Shown here piece after piece: positions 7,215 through 13,527 of a DNA stretch of 13,527 nucleotides; position 1 is the first letter of the stretch, and the number at the start of each line of letters is the position of its first letter. Source of the stretch: an uncultured Alcaligenaceae bacterium (GTDB taxonomy: Bacteria > Pseudomonadota > Gammaproteobacteria > Burkholderiales > Burkholderiaceae_B); assembly GCA_937952975.1 (NCBI GenBank), contig CALFXX010000138.1:1-13527 (forward strand). The letters are read 5' to 3'. The notes below the pieces were generated by a model. That model searched no databases, was not told where the DNA came from, and worked only from the letters and a program-made list of their open reading frames with translations. A program made the position numbers and the translations under genes.

Positions 7215-8207
7215 ATGAACAGTAAATGTATTGCTAGCCTTCGCTCTTGTCTCGCTCTTGTGCTTGCGCTATATGCAACCCTTGCAGTTGGCGATGCTGC
7301 TGCGCAAAGTGCCGCTGACAAGTATCCAGAAAAATCGATCAAGATTGTGATCCCTTTTCCGCCTGGCGGATCAACTGATGCGCTCGGTCGTGCGATCGCC
7401 CAAAAAATGCAAGAAAAATGGGGGCAGTCGGTGGTCGTTGAAAACCGCCCAGGTGCTAGTACGTTGATCGGTTCTGCGGCGGTTGCAAAAGCCGCGCCCG
7501 ATGGCTACACCTTGGTCGTGGCGGTGAGCAGTCACACAACGAATCCAGCGATGCATGCCAGCATGCCTTTTGACACGCTGAAAGACTTCAAGGCAATTAG
7601 TATGCTCGCCCGCGCACCGGTGTTGGTTGTCGCCAATCCGAATTTCCCTGCCAACAATATCAAAGAACTGATTGAGCTTGGAAAGGCGGGCAAGATCAAG
7701 TTGGATTATGGTTCGGCTGGCGTAGGCACCATGACTCACCTCACCGCTGAGTTGATTAAAAAACAAACGGGCTTAGAGCTGACGCACATCCTTTACAAAG
7801 GTGGTAGCCCCGCCATGATGGATGTGATGTCGGGTCATCTTGCCTTAACGTTCGCAACGCTGGGTCAGGTCCAGCCGCAAATCAAATCGGGCAAGCTCAA
7901 GGCGCTTGGTATATCGTCTGACACACGTTACGCCTCTGTCTCTGATATTCCGACCTTTAAAGAGCAAGGGCTAGATGTGGTCACGATTGAATGGTTTGGT
8001 TTGCTCGCCCCCGCGGCGACTCCGCCCGGCATTATTGCCAAGCTGAATGCTGCCGTGAAAGAAATCATGGCGAATCCAGAGCTCGGCGATCGTCTCGCTT
8101 CGATTGAACTGGTCAGCTCAAGTTCAGAATTTCTTGAACAATTTATTCAAGCCGAGGTCAATCGCTGGAGCCCAGTGATCAAAGAGTTGAATATCAAAAC
8201 GAATTGA
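7215..8207 (+). CDS. Bug-family periplasmic solute receptor (TctC-like), third and divergent copy
   Basis: 330 aa. The signal peptide runs to about residue 30 (GDAAA before QSAADKYPEK). The mature protein shows KIVIPFPPGGSTDALGRAIA, WGQSVVVENRPGAS and APDGYTLVV, the expected Bug signatures, and has the ordinary PGGSTD ligand loop instead of PGQATD as in the two receptors at 1046-3146. It is clearly a separate lineage from that tandem pair. It follows the PanE-like reductase on the same strand (62-bp spacer) and precedes queF by 70 bp. GAGAG about 7 nt before the ATG is a fair ribosome site. No transport membrane subunits are present, so this is again an orphan receptor. The ligand is probably a carboxylate or related small molecule, by family, but is unidentified. 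Confidence 0.95.
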   Translation: MNSKCIASLRSCLALVLALYATLAVGDAAAQSAADKYPEKSIKIVIPFPPGGSTDALGRAIAQKMQEKWGQSVVVENRPGASTLIGSAAVAKAAPDGYTLVVAVSSHTTNPAMHASMPFDTLKDFKAISMLARAPVLVVANPNFPANNIKELIELGKAGKIKLDYGSAGVGTMTHLTAELIKKQTGLELTHILYKGGSPAMMDVMSGHLALTFATLGQVQPQIKSGKLKALGISSDTRYASVSDIPTFKEQGLDVVTIEWFGLLAPAATPPGIIAKLNAAVKEIMANPELGDRLASIELVSSSSEFLEQFIQAEVNRWSPVIKELNIKTN

Positions 8208-8225
8208 AGATCTCTTATCTTTGAA

Positions 8226-8280
8226 AAGGAGCAGCCTCCTATGCTCCGGTTCAAATCTGACGGTGGAGTAGCCCCTTGTG
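8226..8280 (+). promoter_or_regulatory. queF leader with two Shine-Dalgarno sequences and competing hairpins
   Basis: Two ribosome sites lie here: AAGGAG (8226-8231) serves an ATG at 8241, and GGTGGAG (8262-8268) serves the queF GTG at 8278. AGGAG (8227-8231) can pair with CTCCT (8236-8240), and CTCC (8244-8247) with GGAG (8265-8268), hiding both sites. Alternatively GGAGC (8228-8232) pairs with GCTCC (8243-8247), freeing the queF site. The ATG at 8241 opens a 36-codon frame ending at 8351, overlapping queF out of frame. I could not match a known preQ1 riboswitch class. Regulatory function is an inference. Confidence 0.3.
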
Positions 8281-9180
8281 AGTCACGGTTCGCCCAACAT
8301 CCCAACAGCCGTACCCTTAGGCAAAGAGGTCTCTTATCCTCGAGGGTATGACGCCTCACTTCTGTTTCCGATGCCACGGGTAGATGCAAGGCGCACGCTT
8401 GGTCTGGCAAGCCTACCAAGCCTTGCAAAAGCAGCGGGCGACTTGCCGTTTCAAGGTTTCGATCTCTGGAATGCCTATGAACTTTCTTGGCTCAATGCAA
8501 AAGGTCTACCTAAGGTCGCCCTGTTGCGTTTAAAAGTACCTTGTACAAGCCCTTATATTATTGAATCAAAATCCTTCAAGCTTTATTTGAATAGTTTTAA
8601 CCAAACACGTTTTGAAACTGTTCATCACGTGTTTGATCATCTAAGGCGGGATCTTGCACAAGCTAGCGGCTCCGAGCTTGAGCTTGAACTTGTTGGACCC
8701 GATCAATTTTCGAACGAAAACATCGTCGAGTTTGCAGGAGTTGATCTAGACAAATTAGACGTTGAGATTGATTGTTATCAGCCTGATGCAGCGATCTTAA
8801 AGCTTAAGCAAGCTGCATTAGATAACGGTCATCAATTAACAGGCGAGGGCAGCAGCGTCTCTGAAAAAGTGTTTTCAAGATTGCTTAAATCAAACTGCCC
8901 CGTCACTGATCAGCCTGATTGGGCCTGTATCGAAATCGAATACACGGGCTCTGCGATTGATCACACGAGCCTGCTGAAATATATTGTTTCGTACAGAATG
9001 CACAATGGTTTTCATGAGCACTGCGTCGAAAAAATCTTTGTTGATATCCTTAAACAGTGCGCGCCAAGCTCACTCTCTGTGTATGCGCGCTATACCCGTC
9101 GCGGTGGGTTAGACATCAATCCATGGCGCGCGACGCTTGACGTCAAGCCGCCTGTGCTCGGGCGCAGTGCACGCCAATAG
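8278..9180 (+). CDS. queF: NADPH-dependent 7-cyano-7-deazaguanine reductase QueF (preQ0 reductase, long form)
   Basis: 300 aa, long two-domain type like E. coli QueF (282 aa). QueF reduces the nitrile of preQ0 to the amine preQ1, the last step before insertion into tRNA on the queuosine pathway. Diagnostic features: the QueF motif ESKSFKLYLNSFNQTRF (96-112) in the N-terminal half; the nucleophilic Cys207 and acid Asp214 in LKSNCPVTDQPDW, matching E. coli Cys190 and Asp197; and the C-terminal SVYARYTRRGGLDINPWR (267-284). The GTG start at 8278 is supported by GGTGGAG nine bases upstream and by alignment of TYDASLL-like N-terminal residues (YDASLL, 24-29). There are a few extra residues around 42-55 and an acidic ELELEL stretch at 133-138. 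No other queuosine genes are in view. It ends 15 bp before the convergent ridA-like gene. Confidence 0.97.
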   Translation: MSHGSPNIPTAVPLGKEVSYPRGYDASLLFPMPRVDARRTLGLASLPSLAKAAGDLPFQGFDLWNAYELSWLNAKGLPKVALLRLKVPCTSPYIIESKSFKLYLNSFNQTRFETVHHVFDHLRRDLAQASGSELELELVGPDQFSNENIVEFAGVDLDKLDVEIDCYQPDAAILKLKQAALDNGHQLTGEGSSVSEKVFSRLLKSNCPVTDQPDWACIEIEYTGSAIDHTSLLKYIVSYRMHNGFHEHCVEKIFVDILKQCAPSSLSVYARYTRRGGLDINPWRATLDVKPPVLGRSARQ

Positions 9181-9195
9181 CCTCTGGGATTAACA

Positions 9196-9585
9196 TCAAA
9201 CAGGTTGCTTGTACGCAATGCAATCAACTTCAACTTTGCAATCGACCACCATGCTCGATTGAACACAAGCGCGTGCGGGTGGATGATCGCCAAAGTATTC
9301 TTTGAACACCTTGTTAAACGCCACAAAATCTCGGGCGTCGTCTAACCAAACGCCGCAGCGCACGATGTGTTCTGGTCCGTAGCCTGCCTCTTTTAAAATC
9401 GCCATCACGTTTTGAATGGCTTGGTGCGATTGCGCTGTAATGCCACCCGCCACCACATCGCCATTGAGCATGGGGATTTGACCTGACACATGCAGCCAGC
9501 CATCAGGTGTTTGTACGGCACGCGAGAAGGGCATTTGTTGCCCGCCGGTGCCATCTGCAATACCAAAGCGTTTGAGTGTGCTCAT
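9196..9585 (-). CDS. RidA-family enamine/imine deaminase (YjgF/YER057c/UK114)
   Basis: 129 aa, normal for the trimeric RidA family. Key parts are WLHVSGQIPMLNGDVV (30-45), the central helix with TAQSHQAIQNVMAILKEAGY (50-69), VRCGVWLDD, and PPARACVQ (102-109), where Arg105 is at the same number as the carboxylate-binding Arg105 of E. coli RidA. RidA proteins hydrolyse reactive 2-aminoacrylate and related enamines released by PLP enzymes. The upstream gene on the same strand (9705-10985) encodes such a PLP enzyme of the D-serine dehydratase family, which makes an enamine-clearing role here likely. The start has a good AAGGAAA just upstream. The 119-bp spacer from the PLP gene shows no clear terminator, so co-transcription is plausible. 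Exact Rid subfamily not determined. Confidence 0.92.
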   Translation of the reverse strand: MSTLKRFGIADGTGGQQMPFSRAVQTPDGWLHVSGQIPMLNGDVVAGGITAQSHQAIQNVMAILKEAGYGPEHIVRCGVWLDDARDFVAFNKVFKEYFGDHPPARACVQSSMVVDCKVEVDCIAYKQPV

Positions 9586-9704
9586 AAAATTTCCTTGTGA
9601 TTGCCTAGTGACTTAGTCAACGATGAGTAGGCTTGAAGTGGTCAAGGTAGTACTCGACCGGTTGTCATAGGACCTCAATGCATTGCCGTTACTGGGTCGT
9701 AGTC

Positions 9705-10985
9705 TTAAAAAAGAGTCTGAACCGCACCCGTTACGTTATACGCCTCGTCAACCAATAAGACCTGCCGCCACTTATCAAAAGTCAGGCAAGGGTGTGAGAT
9801 ATCAAACGCAAGCATATCGCCCACCTTAATATTTGCGCCAGTGGGGATGCTCATAAAAGCATGCTGGTCCATCATTGCCGTAATTTTCCAGTCGCTTGGG
9901 GCGGCGTGCGGCGGTTGATTTGCGCCAGGGCGATAGTGCAAAGAGGTGATCGGCAGACCGGCGTCAAACGCCGCATCACGTTTGCCCAAAGCAATAATGG
10001 CTCGGTTTGACTCAGGCACTGCTTGAACGTAGGCCCACAATTGCAGCGCAGGCAACAAGCTTTTACCCATTTCACGGGCCACAGGGTTACTCGCTTGTAT
10101 ACGTTTCTCAGCGTTGAGGTACACACCGACATCGTGGGTTAAATAGCAGCCTGGTCTTAAAATCACTTGCAAGGTTTGATTGGTCGCGAGGCTTCTTCCA
10201 CCAAACTCTTCAGCGACAACATCAAACCAGGCTGAGCCCGCCCCACTGAGGATTACGCGCGTTTCAGTAAATTTTTTTTGCAAGGCGAGGGCTTGCGTGC
10301 GAGTCAGCACGTGTTGAAGCAGCTGCCGAATCGCCTGCTCTTCGCTTAACACCCCCTCGTAGAGTTCAACGCCGACAAGGCTTAGCGCTTGCGGCCAGCG
10401 CGCGATCGCGTCAAGCACGGCCTGCTCTTGTTCGAGGTTTCGGATCCCGGTGCGGCCACCTTCTACGCCATACTCAAGCAGTATCCGTAATTTTTGATGG
10501 TGGTTAGAAAAATACTGACCGAGTGCGTCAGCGTTGGCTGCTGAGTCAACAATGCAACAAAAGTAGAGTGAGGGATCTGCCTGCTGCAAGCGAGCGATGA
10601 TCGCCATATTGCCTTTGCCGACCAATTGGTTGGCCATGATGATGCGAGGGATGCCGTGCGCAGCGGCGGCCTGCACCTGCGACGCTGTTGCCAGCGTGAT
10701 TCCCCACGCACCGTGCGCGAGCTGCATTCGAAACAGCTCTGGGCTCATGGTTGTCTTGCCATGCGGCGCAAGCTCGACGCCGTAGCGTTCGATAAACTGC
10801 TTCATCCAGATGAGGTTGTGTTCAATACGGCTTTGGCGCAACACAGCAACGGGCAGACTCACGTCCTCGTTCAAAATGCTCCAGCCAAGTGAACCACTCG
10901 CTGCGAAGGTGCTACCTGGGGGTACGTAGCCTAAACCTTTGCCCAGCGTGTCGAGTTGTGTTTTTTGAACAAGATTTGAGTGCAT
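9705..10985 (-). CDS. Fold-type III PLP enzyme, D-serine dehydratase / D-threonine aldolase family (amino acid deaminase)
   Basis: 426 aa. The N-terminal TIM barrel of the alanine-racemase type carries the PLP-binding Lys77 in LAPHGKTTMSP (72-82), followed by GITLATASQVQAAAAHGIPRIIMANQLVG (95-123). The C-terminal domain contains MMDQHAF (His375) and SHPC (397-400); His398-x-Cys400 matches the zinc-binding His-x-Cys of eukaryotic-type D-serine dehydratases, whereas D-threonine aldolases usually have His-x-Asp. This favours metal-assisted elimination of D-serine or a similar 3-hydroxy D-amino acid to a 2-oxo acid and ammonia. The intermediate, 2-aminoacrylate or its analogue, would suit the RidA protein encoded just downstream. 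Cytoplasmic; no signal peptide. The ribosome site is weak. Family assignment strong, substrate inferred. Confidence 0.92.
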   Translation of the reverse strand: MHSNLVQKTQLDTLGKGLGYVPPGSTFAASGSLGWSILNEDVSLPVAVLRQSRIEHNLIWMKQFIERYGVELAPHGKTTMSPELFRMQLAHGAWGITLATASQVQAAAAHGIPRIIMANQLVGKGNMAIIARLQQADPSLYFCCIVDSAANADALGQYFSNHHQKLRILLEYGVEGGRTGIRNLEQEQAVLDAIARWPQALSLVGVELYEGVLSEEQAIRQLLQHVLTRTQALALQKKFTETRVILSGAGSAWFDVVAEEFGGRSLATNQTLQVILRPGCYLTHDVGVYLNAEKRIQASNPVAREMGKSLLPALQLWAYVQAVPESNRAIIALGKRDAAFDAGLPITSLHYRPGANQPPHAAPSDWKITAMMDQHAFMSIPTGANIKVGDMLAFDISHPCLTFDKWRQVLLVDEAYNVTGAVQTLF

Positions 10986-11124
10986 GACTATGCGTGACCT
11001 AAAGTAATGAAGAATAATTATTTAACTAATTGCGCAGGGTGATCTACCTCTGGGTTCTCGGTGCAGCGACTTCCTTATTGCTGCTAATTCATCCGAGGGC
11101 AGGAGCGTATCGATGCTTTGGACA

Positions 11125-11544
11125 CTATTCATCGGGAATTAATCTTTTGCCCAAACTCACAGAGGCATCGATTTTGTAGCCTAGTGCTTCGTAAAAGCCC
11201 AAGGCTTGGGTGTTTGTGTCGCGTACGAGTAAGTTCAGTTTTGGGCACCCGACCTTGAGTAGCAAGTCTTCACCTAATTGCATCAGTTGTTTGGCATAGC
11301 CCTGTCGTTGGTGTTGAGGCGATACCGCAAGGTAGTTGACCCAGCCTCTGTGTCCCTCATAGCCAAACATAGCGCTGGCGACCACCTGGTGATCGACCAC
11401 GCCCACCACAAACCACTCAGGGTTGACGGCGAGTTTTCGCTCAACATCTAGGTGTGGATTGTTCCATGAACGAACTAACCCGCAGTCGTGCCATAGTTTA
11501 ATGACCGCTTCGGTATCGCTTGTGTGAAATGGTCTGATGTTCAA
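11125..11544 (-). CDS. ypeA: GNAT family N-acetyltransferase, YpeA-like
   Basis: 139 aa against 141 for E. coli YpeA. By remembered alignment the similarity runs end to end: NIRPFHTSDTEAVIKLW, then SWNNPHLDVERKL (26-38), GYEGHRGWVNYLAVSP (61-76), and the C-terminal LGKRLIPDE. The acetyl-CoA motif A is QRQGYAKQL (79-87). Members transfer an acetyl group from acetyl-CoA to an amine; the YpeA substrate is not known to me. The start is a TTG (11542-11544), which aligns exactly with the E. coli Met; no in-frame ATG fits better, and upstream AAGAG is a weak, rather distant ribosome site. It follows the MAPEG gene on the same strand by 51 bp, separated by a perfect hairpin. Confidence 0.88.
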   Translation of the reverse strand: MNIRPFHTSDTEAVIKLWHDCGLVRSWNNPHLDVERKLAVNPEWFVVGVVDHQVVASAMFGYEGHRGWVNYLAVSPQHQRQGYAKQLMQLGEDLLLKVGCPKLNLLVRDTNTQALGFYEALGYKIDASVSLGKRLIPDE

Positions 11545-11583
11545 TTTTGTATGCGCTCTTAAAATGACCTAAGCTGACAATTC

Positions 11584-11603
11584 TTGCTTGAAACATCAAG
11601 CAA
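11584..11603 (-). terminator. Perfect 8-bp hairpin at the end of the MAPEG gene
   Basis: TTGCTTGA-AACA-TCAAGCAA (as read on the plus strand) is a perfect 8-bp inverted repeat with a 4-nt loop. It overlaps the stop codon of the MAPEG gene (11596-11598). The stem is AT-rich and no T-run follows on the minus strand, so it is not a classical intrinsic terminator. It could stabilise or process the message between this gene and ypeA. Confidence 0.35.
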
Positions 11604-11994
11604 CTAATTTATATAACGACCAACCCAAGTTCAAAACAATCAATGCTGTAAGCGTAAAAAAAGTAAATTTCATTCCAAGCACACGCTTACTAAAATCGGG
11701 TGGTGGTGTATTAATGCCTACCGCGTGAATCACACGCCCAATAATGAGCGTGATACCCAGAATAGCAACTAACCACCACGGGGCCTTGTTTAACTCAAGG
11801 CAGGCAAGCAAAAGAATCCCAAAGGGTACGTACTCAGCGAAGTTGCCCTGAGCACGGATGGCTCTTTCAAGATCTTCGTGACCACCTGTGCCTAGACCAA
11901 CTTTATTTTTTCGTCTCAAGCCAATGACAGCGAAAGATAATCTAATAAATAAACCCGTTAATACTGCGGCAATGATTGAGGTAATGATTAACAT
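11596..11994 (-). CDS. MAPEG family integral membrane protein (YecN-like)
   Basis: 132 aa with four hydrophobic stretches: about 3-25, 55-68, 73-93 and 109-128, the MAPEG layout. The characteristic sequence between the first two is ERAIRAQGNFAEYVPF (43-58), carrying Arg47, Asn51 and Glu54 of the family's glutathione/lipid-interacting motif. Eukaryotic MAPEG proteins are glutathione-dependent transferases or eicosanoid enzymes; bacterial members like YecN are inner-membrane proteins of uncertain function. It lies between the racemase-like gene and ypeA, all on the minus strand, with a 64-bp spacer upstream. The ribosome site is weak. A hairpin overlaps its stop codon. No functional link to its neighbours is apparent. 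Confidence 0.88.
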   Translation of the reverse strand: MLIITSIIAAVLTGLFIRLSFAVIGLRRKNKVGLGTGGHEDLERAIRAQGNFAEYVPFGILLLACLELNKAPWWLVAILGITLIIGRVIHAVGINTPPPDFSKRVLGMKFTFFTLTALIVLNLGWSLYKLVA

Positions 11995-12058
11995 GTGAGT
12001 GTTCCAAAATAATGAACTCAGCCAGGTATTACATTGAGATGCCTGATGGTTGTGTTGG

Positions 12059-12763
12059 TCAAAGTAATGCTTCTACGATGCGACGAACATGCAGTTTGGT
12101 GGTGTCTAGTAAGGGGATGCCGTTGTGGTCCGAGTCAGTGAGAATCAACGGCAGCTCTGTTCCCCCTAAAATGACGCCATCAATCTGGTCTCGAGCGATC
12201 ATCGTATCAATAATTTTAAGCAGTTCGAGACGAGTCGTTGGCAGGATGATTCCTTTTACGAGTTCGCTCATGTACTTGTGATGAACAAAATCTTGTTCGG
12301 GCACACTTGGCACAACAATTTCTATTTGTGCCTTAGCAAACACAGTCGGATAGGCTGTGCCCTGCATCGTGAAGCGCGTACCCAGAATTGCAACTTTTTT
12401 CAAGTTCGCATTTTTTGCTGCGTCACAGGCGACCTCAACAATACTGATCAGCGGGATAGGCGACTGAATTTGTAATGCATTAAAGACAATGTGAGGCGTA
12501 TTAGATGCCATGACCGCAAAATCGGCCCCGGCTGCGTATAACTTTTTAATCTCGAGCAGCAAATACTCTGCGACTTCGGGTAACTTGTTTTGACCAATCA
12601 AGCTAAGCATCTTGGTCATGTGAATACTATTGATAATAATTGATGGGAACTCGCTCTCAGAGGTACGACGCTGATATTCAGCGACCGCTTGTCGATAGTA
12701 TTGAATGGTCGATTCAGGAGCGATCCCACCGATAATGCCAACGGTCTTCATTTTGCTGTCCAT
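12059..12763 (-). CDS. Asp/Glu racemase superfamily protein lacking both usual catalytic cysteines
   Basis: 234 aa, normal length for the aspartate racemase group. Family marks: VGIIGGIAPESTIQYY (8-23), an MASNTPH segment at 85-91 where most racemases have CNTxH, and LGGTELPL at 199-206 where they have GCTELPL. Thus Ser87 (codon 12503-12505) and Gly201 (codon 12161-12163) replace the two cysteines that act as the opposing acid/base pair. The substrate-binding Asn88, Thr89, Thr202 and Glu203 remain. Two-base racemisation by the standard mechanism is therefore not expected; the protein may do one-sided chemistry, bind an amino acid, or belong to a distinct subgroup. It starts 18 bp after the esterase gene and is probably in its operon. 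Two starts are possible (Met1, or Met5 at 12749-12751); neither has a clear Shine-Dalgarno sequence. Confidence 0.85.
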   Translation of the reverse strand: MDSKMKTVGIIGGIAPESTIQYYRQAVAEYQRRTSESEFPSIIINSIHMTKMLSLIGQNKLPEVAEYLLLEIKKLYAAGADFAVMASNTPHIVFNALQIQSPIPLISIVEVACDAAKNANLKKVAILGTRFTMQGTAYPTVFAKAQIEIVVPSVPEQDFVHHKYMSELVKGIILPTTRLELLKIIDTMIARDQIDGVILGGTELPLILTDSDHNGIPLLDTTKLHVRRIVEALL

Positions 12764-12781
12764 CTATTGCGTTCAAATAGC

Positions 12782-13527
12782 TTAAAGTCGATCTTTAATG
12801 TATTCCAAAGCAAACAGTTCTCTCAAGCGTAAGATTTGATAATCCACCCTTTCTTTGAAGAGGTCCTTGATGATTTCTTTACCTTCAGCGAAATTTCTCA
12901 TGACATCGTCTTTTGAGGTGTAGACAGGCCAATTTTCCTGACCAGCGGTATTGGGATTACCGGTTTTTGCAAAAGCTGCCCAGCTCTTCGACATCCTGTT
13001 CGAGATCTCTTGATCTTGTAGGCTATTTTTATCGACAATTGGATACCAATCTTTTGGCCATGCTCGCTTTTGTTTGAACTCAGCGATATCTTTTTCAATT
13101 CGGGCACATTGATCGACGCCAGACTCGACCTGTACTGGCGCTTGAGGCATTAAATCCAAGCTTCCAAAAATATAAGCAATTTCAAAAGTATGTGGTGCAC
13201 CCGGAAACGCGGCACGAATATTTTTTGTTAAATAATCAAAATAATACGCATAACCTGGGGCGACGCCAGTCATGCTGTTAGCCAGGAGCTTTGTGCTGGC
13301 TCGGTACAACATATCTTGTATGACAAACGAGTTCAAGATGCATTTGTCTTTAACGTTCGCGTAGAGTCTCTCGATTTTTTTGGGATCTTCATGCATTTGC
13401 GACATGAATTTTTCTAACGAAGGTTCGCCAGGCAACATAAAGTCTGAGTCAAAGGAATTCGTGCCGATCATAAAGGGTACTTTTGCTTGCTTGCCGGCAG
13501 CAAACAAAGCAAGAGGGTCGCCCTGAA
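12782..13527 (-). CDS. Type-B carboxylesterase, C-terminal part (5' end outside the window)
   Basis: About 248 residues are visible and the frame is open through the right edge, so the nucleophile elbow and oxyanion region are missing. The visible part begins QGDPLALFAAGKQAKVPFMI, a usual lead-in to the acid residue in this alpha/beta-hydrolase family (acetylcholinesterase and p-nitrobenzyl esterase relatives). The catalytic His is seen in APHTFEIAYIFG (codon 13190-13192), aligned with HGYEIEFVFG of acetylcholinesterase. The acid position in GTNSFDSDF holds Asp (codon 13448-13450) where Glu is usual. WPVYT and the final segment are also typical. The enzyme hydrolyses carboxylic esters; location cannot be judged without the N-terminus. 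An internal TTG at 13505-13507 is not the true start. The racemase-like gene follows after 18 bp. Confidence 0.88.
   Translation of the reverse strand, partial: QGDPLALFAAGKQAKVPFMIGTNSFDSDFMLPGEPSLEKFMSQMHEDPKKIERLYANVKDKCILNSFVIQDMLYRASTKLLANSMTGVAPGYAYYFDYLTKNIRAAFPGAPHTFEIAYIFGSLDLMPQAPVQVESGVDQCARIEKDIAEFKQKRAWPKDWYPIVDKNSLQDQEISNRMSKSWAAFAKTGNPNTAGQENWPVYTSKDDVMRNFAEGKEIIKDLFKERVDYQILRLRELFALEYIKDRL

Noticed and set aside
8208..8277. Possible classical preQ1 riboswitch before queF.
   Set aside because: The remembered preQ1-I, -II and -III core sequences are not recognisable; only generic competing GGAG/CTCC pairings are seen.
8241..8280. GGTTCAAATC in the queF leader looks like a tRNA T-loop.
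   Set aside because: The flanking bases do not form a T-stem and there is no acceptor, D or anticodon arm around it.
10986..11124. GCAGC...GCTGC pairing in the spacer downstream of ypeA as a terminator.
   Set aside because: Five-bp stem with a 12-nt loop and no T-run; not convincing.
12012..12281. Plus-strand frame opposite the 3' half of the racemase-like gene.
   Set aside because: Antisense to a clear coding frame, with no recognisable domain or ribosome site.

Overview
The window looks like chromosomal DNA of a betaproteobacterium, most probably Burkholderiales and Alcaligenaceae-like. The reasons are three periplasmic Bug-type receptors (TctC family, greatly expanded in Bordetella and relatives), a Burkholderiales-style general porin, and a long-form (E. 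coli type) QueF. GC content is moderate by eye. The taxonomy is inferred from gene content, not from a marker gene. No tRNA, rRNA, CRISPR array or intact mobile element is visible.

Left part (1-4204, all minus strand). Read in transcription order: a 3-hydroxyisobutyrate/tartronate-semialdehyde type dehydrogenase, two closely similar tandem Bug receptors, and an FMN-dependent alpha-hydroxy-acid dehydrogenase that runs off the left edge. Together they read as a capture-and-oxidation module for a small hydroxy- or dicarboxylic acid; the substrate cannot be named from sequence. A carboxymuconolactone-decarboxylase-like gene (4356-4688, plus) is transcribed divergently from it. The 151-bp divergent spacer holds a hairpin resembling an IS200/IS605-type right end and a second copy of the dehydrogenase gene start.

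Middle (4698-9180). A porin gene (minus) converges on the small decarboxylase-like gene. Across a 295-bp divergent intergenic region begin a PanE-like 2-ketoacid reductase, a third more divergent Bug receptor and queF, all on the plus strand. The queF leader has two Shine-Dalgarno sequences, an overlapping short frame and mutually exclusive pairings, so it may be translationally controlled.

Right part (9196-13527, all minus strand). A fold-type III PLP enzyme of the D-serine dehydratase/D-threonine aldolase family is followed by a RidA enamine/imine deaminase, a biochemically sensible pair. Beyond them lie a YpeA-like acetyltransferase (TTG start), a MAPEG-family membrane protein, an Asp/Glu-racemase-fold protein lacking both usual catalytic cysteines, and the C-terminal part of a type-B carboxylesterase that runs off the right edge.

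Most of the window is ordinary accessory catabolism and housekeeping. I see no evidence for a wholly new multi-gene system. The best leads are the cysteine-less racemase homologue, the queF leader and the transposon-end-like hairpin with the duplicated gene start.
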